This document shows positions 1 to 8,010 of a DNA stretch of 64,000 nt, piece after piece. The notes below the pieces were generated by a model. The model was not told where the DNA came from. It saw only the letters and a program-made list of their open reading frames with translations, and did no database searches. The translations under genes and the position numbers were made by a program. Position 1 is the first letter of the stretch. The number at the start of each line of letters is the position of its first letter. Origin of the DNA: Pseudomonas viridiflava (GTDB taxonomy: Bacteria > Pseudomonadota > Gammaproteobacteria > Pseudomonadales > Pseudomonadaceae); assembly GCF_900573885.1 (NCBI RefSeq), contig NZ_UPSE01000499.1:97772-161771 (forward strand), written 5' to 3'.

Positions 1-1
1 A

Positions 2-1756
2 CTCGACGCGGCGCTGACCAAACTGCGCGTCACCCGCTTGCAATACATGATCGCCAACGGCGACGAGACCATTGCGCAAACCGTGCAAACCACCCTCGAA
101 GGCTTCGCCAGGCAGCAGCAAAACCTGCTCGATACCTTCAAAAGCCCGGAAAACGTCAAGCTGCTAAACGAGCAGAAAACGCAGATCGAGGCTTATCAGA
201 AATCGCTTAACGCCATGCGTGCTGGCTACAAAGCCAACAATGCCGCGCGAGCTGACATGGGCAGTAATGCCGAAGCGGCGCTCAAACTGCTCGACACGCT
301 CAACGCCGAAGCCGGACAACGCGGCAGTCTCGACGCCTTTCAGACCATCACCCGGGCCCGCGAGCAACTGATCCTGGCGCGCTACGAGGTGCGTGGCTAC
401 ACCGCTGCACCCAACGCCGACACTGAACAAAAAGCCATCAAGCAGCTGGACGCGGCGGTCGCCGGCTTGCAAAGCCTGAGCGGGCCGTTTGGCGATACCC
501 ATGCTGCCGAGTTACAGCAGCTCGACGTCCATCTGCAGGGCTATCGCGCGGCCCTTGGCCGTTTCAAAGCGGCTACGGACGCCATTGCCGTGGCGCGCAA
601 GGAAATGACCGATCAGGGCGCGGCCATCGTTTCGCTGAACGAAGCGTTGAATAAAATTCAGATCACTCGCCGCGACGCTGAAAGCGCCCAGGCCCGTGAA
701 ATGCAGCTTGGCGCCACCTTGCTGGCCCTGCTGCTTGGCGTGCTCGCCGCCGTGGTCATTACCCGTCAGATCACCCGCCCGCTGGCCGAAACCCTGGCCG
801 TGGTGCAGCGCATTGCCGACGGCGACCTGACGCAAAACCTGAACGTCACCCGCCGCGATGAACTGGGCGTGCTGCAGCAAGGCATTCAGCGCATGGGCAC
901 CACCCTGCGTGAACTGATTGGCCACATTCGCGATGGCGTTACGCAAATTGCCAGCGCCGCCGAGGAGCTGTCCGCCGTCACCGAGCAGACCAGCGCCGGC
1001 GTCAACAGCCAGAAAATCGAAACCGATCAGGTGGCAACCGCCATGCATGAAATGTCGGCCACTGTGCAGGAAGTCGCGCGTAACGCCGAAGACGCGTCCC
1101 AAGCTGCCAGCCTCGCCGATAAAGAAGCACGGGAAGGCGACCGCGTAGTGGGCGAAGCCATTGCGCAGATCGAACGCCTGGCGGATGAGGTGGCGCGCTC
1201 CACCGAAGCCATGCATGTGCTGCAACAGGAAAGCGACAAGATCGGCAGCGTGATGGATGTGATCAAAGCCGTCGCCGACCAGACCAACCTGCTGGCCCTC
1301 AACGCCGCCATTGAAGCGGCGCGCGCCGGTGAAGCCGGCCGTGGGTTTGCCGTGGTGGCTGACGAAGTGCGCAGCCTGGCCCAGCGCACCCAGCAATCCA
1401 CCGAAGAAATTGCCGGGCTGGTCGCCGGCCTGCAAAGCGGCTCGCAGCGGGTCGCCACCGTCATGAGCAACAGCCGCACCCTCACCGACAGCAGCGTGCT
1501 GCTTACGCGCAAAGCCGGCACTGCGCTGGAAAGCATCACTGCCACGGTGTCGAACATTCAGTCGATGAACCAGCAGATCGCCGCAGCCGCCGAGGAACAA
1601 AGCGCCGTGGCCGAAGAAATCAGCCGCAGCATTCTCAACGTGCGCGATGTGTCGGAACAGACCGCCGCCGCCAGTGATGAGACCGCCGCGTCCAGCGTGG
1701 AACTGGCGCGTTTGGGCGGGCAGTTGCAGCAATTGGTGAGTCATTTCCGGGTGTAG
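2..1756 (+). CDS. Methyl-accepting chemotaxis protein with HBM-type sensor domain (5' truncated by window edge)
   Basis: The open frame runs back to base 2 (Leu-Asp-Ala-Ala...) with no start signal, so the true start and the first membrane segment lie before the window. The first ~235 visible residues are a long helical periplasmic region rich in Ala/Gln, typical of the helical bimodular (HBM) ligand-binding domain of McpS-like receptors. A membrane segment follows (LLALLLGVLAAVVITRQ), then a HAMP domain and a methyl-accepting signalling domain with the invariant hairpin tip DQTNLLALNAAIEAARAGE. Known HBM receptors sense TCA intermediates or other small acids; the ligand here cannot be read from sequence. 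No CheR-binding pentapeptide is seen at the C-terminus (ends SHFRV). Confidence 0.93.
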   Translation, partial: LDAALTKLRVTRLQYMIANGDETIAQTVQTTLEGFARQQQNLLDTFKSPENVKLLNEQKTQIEAYQKSLNAMRAGYKANNAARADMGSNAEAALKLLDTLNAEAGQRGSLDAFQTITRAREQLILARYEVRGYTAAPNADTEQKAIKQLDAAVAGLQSLSGPFGDTHAAELQQLDVHLQGYRAALGRFKAATDAIAVARKEMTDQGAAIVSLNEALNKIQITRRDAESAQAREMQLGATLLALLLGVLAAVVITRQITRPLAETLAVVQRIADGDLTQNLNVTRRDELGVLQQGIQRMGTTLRELIGHIRDGVTQIASAAEELSAVTEQTSAGVNSQKIETDQVATAMHEMSATVQEVARNAEDASQAASLADKEAREGDRVVGEAIAQIERLADEVARSTEAMHVLQQESDKIGSVMDVIKAVADQTNLLALNAAIEAARAGEAGRGFAVVADEVRSLAQRTQQSTEEIAGLVAGLQSGSQRVATVMSNSRTLTDSSVLLTRKAGTALESITATVSNIQSMNQQIAAAAEEQSAVAEEISRSILNVRDVSEQTAAASDETAASSVELARLGGQLQQLVSHFRV

Positions 1757-1778
1757 AAACGCCGGTACTGCATGTACC

Positions 1779-1884
1779 GTAGGTTGGGTTGAGCGCAGCG
1801 AAGCCCAACGCAACGCACGCAACGCAACGCGATGAAGATCGGCGGCGCCTTGTTGGGCTTCGCCGTTGGCTCAACCCAACCTAC
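1779..1884. repeat. Long imperfect inverted repeat (GTAGGTTGGGTTGAGC family)
   Basis: The left arm begins GTAGGTTGGGTTGAGC and includes GAAGCCCAAC; the right arm begins GTTGGGCTTCGCC and ends GCTCAACCCAACCTAC, so the two arms fold onto each other around a short spacer. Related copies occur at 7870-8010 and, as a single arm, at 31441-31475. It fills the space between the convergent chemoreceptor and trpA genes. It is a dispersed Pseudomonas intergenic palindrome with no coding content. Confidence 0.85.
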
Positions 1885-1901
1885 GGAGCGCGTTGCCCAA
1901 T

Positions 1902-1942
1902 AAAAAAACCGCCACACCCTTTCGGATGTGGCGGTTTTTTAT
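1902..1942 (-). terminator. Rho-independent terminator of trpBA (bidirectional form)
   Basis: A perfect 8-bp stem (CCGCCACA / TGTGGCGG) with a short loop is flanked by an A run on one side and a T run on the other. It sits 16 bases beyond the trpA stop, and can also stop transcription coming from the chemoreceptor gene. Confidence 0.9.
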
Positions 1943-1957
1943 TAGGCGACGCTGCGC

Positions 1958-2767
1958 TTATTTACGTGCGCCGCGTACCCCTTCGGCCAGTTCGGCGCAC
2001 AGGCCCAGCACACCTTTGACGGCGTCCTGCTGGCTGGCGGCATTGGCAATGTGGTCGATCAGCGCCGAGCCTACGACCACACCGTCAGCCAAACGCGCGA
2101 TGGTGGCGGCGTGTTCGGCGGTGCGGATGCCAAAGCCGATGCTGATGGGCAAGTCGGTGTGGCGACGCAGGCGGGCCACGGCCTGCTCAACGTGTTCCAG
2201 CGTGGCCGAGCCTGCGCCCGTTACGCCGGCAACCGACACGTAGTAAACAAAGCCGGAGCTGCCGTTGAGCACTTTCGGCAGGCGCTTGTCGTCGGTGGTC
2301 GGCGTGGTCAGACGAATGAAGTCCAGCCCCGCTGCCTGCGCCGGGTCGCACAGGTCGGCGTTATGTTCGGGCGGCAGGTCGACCACGATCAGGCCGTCGA
2401 CACCTGCTTCCTTGGCGTCGGCGATAAAGGCCGGCACGCCGTATTTGTGGATCGGGTTGAAGTAGCCCATCAGCACCAGCGGCGTGTCGCTGTTGCCTTC
2501 GCGGAATTCACGAACCATTTGCAGGGTTTTCGCCAGGTCTTGCTTGGCCGCCAGCGCGCGGATGTTGGCGAGCTGAATGGCCGGGCCATCGGCCATCGGA
2601 TCGGTGAAGGGCATGCCCAGTTCGATCACGTCGGCGCCGGCTGCCGGCAGGCCTTTGAGAATTTCCAGCGAGGTGGCGTAGCCCGGGTCGCCTGCGGTGA
2701 TAAAGGTCACCAGGGCGGCACGGTTCTGTTGTTTCAGTTCGGCGAAACGGCTTTGCAGGCGGCTCAT
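1958..2767 (-). CDS. trpA: Tryptophan synthase alpha chain
   Basis: TrpA cleaves indole-3-glycerol phosphate to indole and glyceraldehyde-3-phosphate in the cytosolic alpha2-beta2 complex. The 269-residue product starts MSRLQSRFAELKQQ. The frame is open further upstream, but this ATG overlaps the trpB stop in an ATGA arrangement, the normal trpBA translational coupling, and gives the usual family length. Both catalytic acids are present: Glu49 (VIELGMPF) and Asp60 (TDPMADGP), exactly as numbered in enteric TrpA. The phosphate-binding glycine-rich loop lies near the C-terminus (ISIGFGIRTAEHA). Confidence 0.98.
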   Translation of the reverse strand: MSRLQSRFAELKQQNRAALVTFITAGDPGYATSLEILKGLPAAGADVIELGMPFTDPMADGPAIQLANIRALAAKQDLAKTLQMVREFREGNSDTPLVLMGYFNPIHKYGVPAFIADAKEAGVDGLIVVDLPPEHNADLCDPAQAAGLDFIRLTTPTTDDKRLPKVLNGSSGFVYYVSVAGVTGAGSATLEHVEQAVARLRRHTDLPISIGFGIRTAEHAATIARLADGVVVGSALIDHIANAASQQDAVKGVLGLCAELAEGVRGARK

Positions 2768-3981
2768 ATGTGTTCTTCCTGTTCGTCGAAGTGGTGCATG
2801 ACGGTTTGCATGTCCTTGTCGCCACGGCCCGACAGGTTCACCACCATGAGGTGATCGCTCGGCAATTTTGGTGCGCGCTTGAACACTTCGGCCAGGGCGT
2901 GAGCGCTTTCCAGCGCCGGAATAATGCCTTCCAGGCGGCAGCATTTGTGGAAGGCAGCCAGGGCTTCGTTATCGGTGATCGAGGTGTATTCGACGCGGCC
3001 GATGTCGTGCAACCAGGCGTGTTCCGGGCCAATGCCGGGGTAATCCAGGCCGGCGGAAATCGAGTGGGCGTCGATGATCTGGCCGTCGTCGTCTTGCAGC
3101 AGGAAGGTGCGGTTGCCGTGCAGCACGCCCGGTACGCCGCCGTTCAGGCTGGCGGCGTGCTTGCCGCTTTCGATGCCGTGGCCGGCGGCTTCAACGCCAA
3201 TGATCTGCACGCCTTGGTCATCGAGGAATGGGTGAAACAGGCCCATGGCGTTGGAACCGCCGCCAATGCAGGCCACCAGCGAGTCCGGCAGGCGGCCTTC
3301 CTGGTCCTGCAATTGGGTGCGGGTTTCTTTGCCGATCACGGCCTGGAAGTCACGAACCATGGCCGGGTACGGGTGCGGGCCGGCCACGGTGCCGATAAGG
3401 TAGAAGGTGGAGTCAACGTTGGTCACCCAGTCGCGCAGCGCTTCGTTCATGGCGTCTTTCAGGGTGCCGGTGCCGGCGGTGACCGGAATCACCTCAGCGC
3501 CCAGCAGCTTCATGCGGAACACGTTCGCCTGCTGGCGATCGATGTCGGTGGTGCCCATGTAGATCACGCAGTCCAGGCCAAAACGCGCGGCCACGGTGGC
3601 GGTCGCCACGCCGTGCATGCCGGCGCCGGTCTCGGCGATGATGCGTTTCTTACCCATGCGCCGTGCCAGCAGAATCTGGCCGATGCAGTTGTTGATCTTG
3701 TGCGCGCCGGTGTGATTGAGCTCTTCGCGCTTGAGGTAAATCTTCGCGCCGCCGCAGTATTCGGTCAGGCGTTCGGCGAAATACAGCGGGCTCGGGCGGC
3801 CCACGTAGTCGCGCTGAAAGTAAGCCAGCTCCTTGAGGAACGCCGGGTCTTCCTTGGCTTTCTCGTATTCGGCCGCCAGGTCGTGAATCAGCGGCATCAG
3901 GGTTTCGGCAACGTACTGGCCGCCGAACGAACCGAACAGGCCGGTGGCGTCTGGACCGCTGCGGTAGGAAGTCTGGGTCAT
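2764..3981 (-). CDS. trpB: Tryptophan synthase beta chain
   Basis: TrpB is the PLP enzyme that condenses indole with L-serine to form tryptophan. The product is 405 residues, the normal length. The Schiff-base lysine is Lys95 within LNHTGAHKINNCIG, and the phosphate-binding loop IGGGSNAMGLF is intact. It is the first gene of a two-gene unit with trpA (4-bp overlap). It is divergent from trpI with 116 bases between the starts, the known Pseudomonas arrangement in which TrpI plus indoleglycerol phosphate activates trpBA. A GGAG-type ribosome site lies just upstream of the ATG. Confidence 0.98.
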   Translation of the reverse strand: MTQTSYRSGPDATGLFGSFGGQYVAETLMPLIHDLAAEYEKAKEDPAFLKELAYFQRDYVGRPSPLYFAERLTEYCGGAKIYLKREELNHTGAHKINNCIGQILLARRMGKKRIIAETGAGMHGVATATVAARFGLDCVIYMGTTDIDRQQANVFRMKLLGAEVIPVTAGTGTLKDAMNEALRDWVTNVDSTFYLIGTVAGPHPYPAMVRDFQAVIGKETRTQLQDQEGRLPDSLVACIGGGSNAMGLFHPFLDDQGVQIIGVEAAGHGIESGKHAASLNGGVPGVLHGNRTFLLQDDDGQIIDAHSISAGLDYPGIGPEHAWLHDIGRVEYTSITDNEALAAFHKCCRLEGIIPALESAHALAEVFKRAPKLPSDHLMVVNLSGRGDKDMQTVMHHFDEQEEHI

Positions 3982-4097
3982 GGTGGGCTCCTGCTGGAAG
4001 CTGGATTTCGATGGCGTTCACTCTAGGCGCGACGTACGCGGGAATAAAGCGATAAGATCGCCACCATCTGTTAGAAAAACTCACAGGTTGAACAGCA
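3982..4097. promoter_or_regulatory. Divergent trpBA / trpI control region
   Basis: This 116-base spacer separates the trpB and trpI starts. In fluorescent pseudomonads TrpI binds such a spacer and activates trpBA when indoleglycerol phosphate accumulates. I can see AT-rich stretches (for example around 4060-4085) compatible with LysR half-sites, but cannot assign sites I and II from sequence alone. Confidence 0.6.
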
Positions 4098-4982
4098 ATG
4101 GCCCGCGACCTTCCCCCGTTGAATGCACTGCGCGCGTTTGAAGCAGCGGCGCGCCTGCAGAGTCTGAGCAAAGCGGCGCTAGAGCTTAGCGTGACCCATG
4201 GCGCCGTGAGCCGGCAGCTTAAAGTGCTGGAAGAAGACCTCGGCCTGGCGCTGTTTAGCAAAGACGGTCGCGGCCTAAAACTCACAGATGCCGGCAGTCG
4301 TCTGCGCGATGCCAGCGCCGATGCCTTCGAGCGCCTGCGCACGGCCTGCGCCGAGCTGAAACAACAGACTGTCGATGCGCCCTTTGTACTGGCGTGCCCG
4401 GGCAGCCTGCTGGCGCGCTGGTTTATTCCACGCCTGGACCGGCTAAACCGCGAGCTGCCGCATTTGCGCTTGCAGCTGTCGGCCAGCGATGGCGACCTGG
4501 ACCCCCGCCGGCCCGGTATCGATGCCACGCTGTGGTTTGCCGAACCGCCATGGCCTGCGGACATGCAGGTATTCGAGCTGGCGGCCGAACGCATCGGGCC
4601 GGTGTTGAGTCCGCGCTATGCGGAGTTCTCCCGGCTCAACGGCGAATTGCCGGGCACGCTGACGAGCGAGGCGCTGCTGCACACCACTTCACGTCCGCAA
4701 GCGTGGCCCCAATGGGCAAAACGCCACGGCATCGAGCGCGCCGATCTGCAGCTCGGGCAAGGGTTTGAGCATTTGTATTACTTGCTGGAGGCAGCGGTGG
4801 CGGGACTGGGCGTGGCGATCGCGCCGCAACAACTGGTCGCTGATGAGCTGGCCGCAGGGCGGCTGGTCGCGCCGTGGGGCTTTGTTGAAACCAGCGCAAA
4901 ACTGGCGCTGTGGGTGCCCGCGCGTACGCCTTCGTCGCGAGCCGCCGAGCTGGCGCACTGGCTCGCGCGTCAACTCGGCTGA
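4098..4982 (+). CDS. trpI: LysR-family activator of tryptophan synthase genes
   Basis: The 294-residue protein has an N-terminal winged helix-turn-helix (PPLNALRAFEAAAR...SLSKAALELSVTHGAVSRQLK, residues ~6-65) and a C-terminal periplasmic-binding-protein-like effector domain. Divergence from trpBA identifies it as TrpI rather than another LysR paralog. The known inducer is indoleglycerol phosphate, and family members repress their own promoter. Start: the ATG at 4098 lies 15 bases after an AGGTTG-like site and begins in the expected place for the family. Confidence 0.95.
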   Translation: MARDLPPLNALRAFEAAARLQSLSKAALELSVTHGAVSRQLKVLEEDLGLALFSKDGRGLKLTDAGSRLRDASADAFERLRTACAELKQQTVDAPFVLACPGSLLARWFIPRLDRLNRELPHLRLQLSASDGDLDPRRPGIDATLWFAEPPWPADMQVFELAAERIGPVLSPRYAEFSRLNGELPGTLTSEALLHTTSRPQAWPQWAKRHGIERADLQLGQGFEHLYYLLEAAVAGLGVAIAPQQLVADELAAGRLVAPWGFVETSAKLALWVPARTPSSRAAELAHWLARQLG

Positions 4983-4995
4983 AGCGGCGAAGTGA

Positions 4996-5319
4996 TCAGT
5001 CGTTTCTGCGGAAAATCAGATAGCCCGCCAACGCCACCACGCCCAACGCCAGGCTGGCCGAAGCAACCGGGTGTTCGCGGGTGTAGTCACGGGTGGCAAC
5101 GCCGGCCTGATAGGTTTTTTCCTTAACGTCTGCGTAGGTGTCGCTGAGCAGATCGCGGGAATGGCCGAGTACGCGCTCAGCGCTGCTGCGCAGGCTTTTC
5201 AGCGACTTTTGCGACTCGTCGCTGACTTCACTCTTCAAGCTGTCGAGGCTGGAGATCAGGTGCTCGATTTCGGTTTCGATGCTGTGCAGCGATTTATTGC
5301 GAGAAGCAAAAATGGCCAT
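4996..5319 (-). CDS. DUF883 (YqjD/ElaB-like) membrane protein
   Basis: The 107-residue protein has a helical, probably coiled-coil N-terminal two-thirds (ETEIEHLISSLDSLKSEV...) and a single C-terminal membrane segment (VASASLALGVVALAGYLIF) followed by a short charged tail RRND. This is the architecture of YqjD/ElaB/YgaM, C-tail-anchored inner-membrane proteins reported to bind ribosomes in stationary phase in E. coli. It lies tail-to-tail with trpI and divergent from the dodecin gene. A CAGGAG ribosome site lies 10 bases before the ATG. Its function in Pseudomonas is inferred only from family. Confidence 0.88.
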   Translation of the reverse strand: MAIFASRNKSLHSIETEIEHLISSLDSLKSEVSDESQKSLKSLRSSAERVLGHSRDLLSDTYADVKEKTYQAGVATRDYTREHPVASASLALGVVALAGYLIFRRND

Positions 5320-5457
5320 GGTCCGTAACTCCTGTCGATTGAATAGCTCGTAGGGGTGTGACTGCGACTCAGTGGGAAAGTGCAGCTAATCTGAACTTAT
5401 CAAGCGCTAGGCGGGACTGAATCTGTACAAGCGTTTTCATAAAAAGAGGACACCAGC

Positions 5458-5673
5458 ATGTCGGATCATCACACCTACAAACTGCTCGATATCGTCGGCT
5501 CGTCGCCATCCAGCATCGAAGACGCCATCCAGAGCGCGCTCGCCGAAACGGCGAAAACCGTGCGCAATCTGGAATGGTTTGAAGTGGTCGAAACCCGCGG
5601 TCACATTGTTGACGGAAAAGTGGGGCACTATCAGGTGACGTTGAAAGTCGGCTTCCGCATCGACGCGAGCTGA
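5458..5673 (+). CDS. Dodecin family flavin-binding protein
   Basis: The 71-residue product matches dodecin: a short beta strand (TYKLLDIVGSS), one helix (SIEDAIQSALAETAKTV) and two further strands, with the conserved Trp in LEWFEVVETRG that stacks on the flavin. Dodecins form hollow dodecamers that store riboflavin or FMN, or coenzyme A. A GAGGA ribosome site precedes the ATG. It is monocistronic between two small unrelated genes. Confidence 0.93.
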   Translation: MSDHHTYKLLDIVGSSPSSIEDAIQSALAETAKTVRNLEWFEVVETRGHIVDGKVGHYQVTLKVGFRIDAS

Positions 5674-5796
5674 TTGACCATTTAACGCACCGAGGCCCGC
5701 CCGGTGTCTGGTTTGGCGACTGCGGTCGCCATTTTGCTGCTCGAGGTCAGGCGTGGTGTTCGAGCATTGTTGTTACCAACGAGGGAGCGTTACCCC

Positions 5797-6021
5797 ATGA
5801 AAAAAGTGATGTTGGCCGTCGGCCTGTTAGTAATGACCGGTTCGGCTTTCGCAGCGGCAAAACCCTGCGAAGAGCTGAAGTCGGAAATTGACGCGAAAAT
5901 CCAAGCCAAAGGCGCTTCGTCCTACAGCCTGGAAATTGTTGAAAAAGGCAGCGCTGGCGACAAGCAAGTTGTTGGCAGCTGTGAAGCTGGAAGCAAAGAG
6001 ATCGTCTACCAACGCAATTGA
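5797..6021 (+). CDS. Small exported DUF1161 protein
   Basis: The 74-residue product begins with a Sec signal peptide (MKKVMLAVGLLVMTGSAFAA, predicted cleavage after AFA) and has a mature part with two cysteines (KPCEEL and VGSCEAG) that probably form a periplasmic disulfide. The C-terminal GSCEAGSKEIVYQR matches DUF1161. The frame is open upstream, but only the ATG at 5797 gives a signal peptide at the N-terminus, and a GAGGGAG ribosome site sits before it. Function unknown. Confidence 0.88.
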   Translation: MKKVMLAVGLLVMTGSAFAAAKPCEELKSEIDAKIQAKGASSYSLEIVEKGSAGDKQVVGSCEAGSKEIVYQRN

Positions 6022-6043
6022 TCGCGCGAGTAGCGTTACCCGA

Positions 6044-6070
6044 ACCGGCGCCTGTGGCGCCGGTTTTTTT
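6044..6070 (+). terminator. Terminator after the DUF1161 gene
   Basis: A GC-rich stem (ACCGGCGCC / GGCGCCGGT) with a 3-base loop is followed by seven T residues, 22 bases after the stop codon. Confidence 0.92.
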
Positions 6071-6296
6071 ATGGGGCAGCGAGCGGCTGCGCGTCGGCAC
6101 TGCGACGTTTCGCCTAGCGCCGCTCTGCCTCGTTCACTCTCGATTTGCGTGAAGTTGAAATCGCAAAAGCGGCTGTTTGTTTGCCCGGGGGGTTGCAGAG
6201 CAGTACATTAAGCCCCACTTAAACAGTCGGGTATTACTGTTTTCCCCTCTCTCAGATTTCCGGCTCCGGCTTGAAAATCGCCCTCGGAGTGCAATT

Positions 6297-7292
6297 ATGA
6301 AGACCATTTCCGACATCAAAATCTCCGTTCTCGACCTCGCGCCTATCCGCGCCGATGGCGGTCCCGAGCAGGCTTTGCGCAATTCTCTGGCCCTCGCCCA
6401 ACACGCAGAAAAGCTGGGCTTCACCCGTTTCTGGGTAGCCGAGCACCACAACATGGACGGTATCGCCAGTTCGGCGACGTCGGTGCTGATTGGCTACCTC
6501 GCCGCCGGTACCAGTTCCATCCGCCTGGGCGCCGGTGGCGTGATGCTGCCCAACCACGCGCCGCTGGTGATTGCCGAACAATTCGGCACCCTGGCGACTT
6601 TGTATCCGGGCCGCATCGATCTTGGCCTTGGCCGCGCGCCAGGCGCCGACCAGTACACCGCGCACGCGTTGCGCCGTGAGCGTTCGGGCAGTGCCGATGA
6701 TTTCCCTGAAGACCTCACCGAGCTGCAAACCTACCTTGGCCCGCTGCAACGCAACCAACGCGTGATCGCCATGCCGGGCGCCGGCACCGAAGTGCCGATC
6801 TGGCTGCTCGGTTCCAGCCTGTTCAGCGCGCAGTTGGCGGGGCAGCGCGGCTTGCCCTATGCCTTCGCCTCGCACTTTGCGCCGCGCATGATGCACGAGG
6901 CGATTCGTGTGTACCGCAATCACTTCAAGCCGTCAGCCGTGCTCGACAAACCCTACGTGATGCTCGGCGTGCCGCTGCTGGCCGCCGATACCGACGAACA
7001 AGCGCAATACCTGGCCACCAGCGCCTATCAGCGCATTCTTGCGCTGCTGCGCGGCCAGAGCCTGGTGCAGAAGCCGCCGGTTAACAGCATGGAAGGTTTG
7101 TGGCTGCCCCATGAGCGCCAGGCGGTTGGCGAGTTCTTTGGCCTGGCGATGGTCGGCGGCCCGGAAACGATCCGCAGCCACGTCAATCAGTTGCTGGAAC
7201 AGACCGACGCCGACGAGCTGATTTTCACCAGCGACATGTATGACTTCGTCGACCGCCTGCATTCCTACGAGGTGCTGGCCAGCCTGCGCTAG
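6297..7292 (+). CDS. LLM-class (luciferase-like) flavin-dependent oxidoreductase
   Basis: The 331-residue single-domain protein belongs to the bacterial luciferase-like TIM-barrel family. It has the typical FWVAEHHNM motif (residues ~40-48) and GRIDLGLGRAPG (~105-116), which marks the MsnO8/YhbW subgroup of LLM enzymes. These use reduced flavin to oxidise a substrate that cannot be deduced here. Start: the ATG at 6297 begins MKTISDIKISVLDLAPI, as in family members, after a CGGAG site; the upstream extension is noncoding-like. It is preceded by 275 bases with a terminator and no other gene I can support. Confidence 0.88.
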   Translation: MKTISDIKISVLDLAPIRADGGPEQALRNSLALAQHAEKLGFTRFWVAEHHNMDGIASSATSVLIGYLAAGTSSIRLGAGGVMLPNHAPLVIAEQFGTLATLYPGRIDLGLGRAPGADQYTAHALRRERSGSADDFPEDLTELQTYLGPLQRNQRVIAMPGAGTEVPIWLLGSSLFSAQLAGQRGLPYAFASHFAPRMMHEAIRVYRNHFKPSAVLDKPYVMLGVPLLAADTDEQAQYLATSAYQRILALLRGQSLVQKPPVNSMEGLWLPHERQAVGEFFGLAMVGGPETIRSHVNQLLEQTDADELIFTSDMYDFVDRLHSYEVLASLR

Positions 7293-7301
7293 GCCGAACG
7301 G

Positions 7302-7358
7302 CGGCGCCTGCCCGAAAAAGACGCCGCTGCCAGAAAAAGGCGCCGCTGCCAGAAAAAA
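7302..7358. repeat. Three short tandem repeats upstream of osmC
   Basis: Two near-identical 19-base units (core CGCCGCTGCCAGAAAAA) lie at 7322-7340 and 7341-7358, preceded by a more diverged copy beginning about 7302. They sit between the oxidoreductase stop and the OsmC start. Confidence 0.7.
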
Positions 7359-7418
7359 TAGGAACGACTGCCGCTTCGTCGCCTCTGAAACCTATACTCA
7401 TAGGTAAGGAGAACGACG

Positions 7419-7844
7419 ATGAAAAAGACAGCATCTGCTCACTGGCAAGGCGGCATCAAAGACGGCAAAGGCACCATCTCCACGCAAAGCGGCGTGTTGA
7501 AACAAAGCCCTTACGGCTTCAACACCCGCTTTGAAGATGGCCCTGGCACCAACCCGGAAGAACTGATCGGCGCGGCCCATGCCGGCTGCTTCTCCATGGC
7601 CTTGTCCAAGGAACTGGGTGAAGCCGGCATGACGGCCGAAAGCATCGACACCCAGGCCGAAGTGACCCTCGACAAAGTAGACGGCGGCTTCGCCATTACC
7701 GCCGTGCACCTGAAACTCAGCGCAAAAATTCCCGGCGCCGATCGTGACGCATTCGAAAAAGCCGTGGAAACCGCCAAGACTGGCTGCCCGGTATCGAAAG
7801 TGCTGAACGCGGACATCACGCTGGAAGCAACGCTGGAAAACTAA
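7419..7844 (+). CDS. OsmC-family organic hydroperoxide reductase
   Basis: The 141-residue protein carries the two redox cysteines of OsmC/Ohr proteins: Cys57 in AAHAGCFSM and Cys123 in KTGCPVSK. The spacing and the N-terminal KGTISTQSG fit OsmC rather than Ohr. It reduces organic hydroperoxides with dihydrolipoamide-type partners and is usually induced by osmotic or stationary-phase stress. A TAAGGAG ribosome site lies 9 bases before the ATG. The gene stands alone. Confidence 0.93.
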   Translation: MKKTASAHWQGGIKDGKGTISTQSGVLKQSPYGFNTRFEDGPGTNPEELIGAAHAGCFSMALSKELGEAGMTAESIDTQAEVTLDKVDGGFAITAVHLKLSAKIPGADRDAFEKAVETAKTGCPVSKVLNADITLEATLEN

Positions 7845-7869
7845 ACTCCCGCTGAGCTCCAACACCGGC

Positions 7870-8010
7870 GTAGGTTGGGTTTGAGTCGTAGGTTGGGTTG
7901 AGCCGCAGGCGAAGCCCAACACTCGGCCCTACCTGGCGCCATCCGGGCAAGCCAATCCCCGTTGGCCTTCGCCTTTGACTCACCGTACGCGGACCGAGCC
8001 AACCTACCTA
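7870..8010. repeat. Inverted repeat cluster of the GTAGGTTGGG family
   Basis: Two head-to-tail left arms (GTAGGTTGGGTTTGAG and GTAGGTTGGGTTGAGCC...GAAGCCCAAC) are followed by a diverged right arm (CCTTCGCCTTTGACTC...GAGCCAACCTACCTAC). This is the same family as 1779-1884. The right arm overlaps the 3' end of the antiporter gene on the minus strand. Confidence 0.8.

Noticed and set aside
512..1822. Long open frame antisense to the chemoreceptor gene
   Set aside because: GC-rich genes leave long open antisense frames; its protein is rich in Gly/His/Gln with no family pattern, while the sense strand is a clear MCP.
5747..6100. Minus-strand frame over the DUF1161 gene
   Set aside because: Antisense to a gene with a signal peptide and terminator; no independent support.
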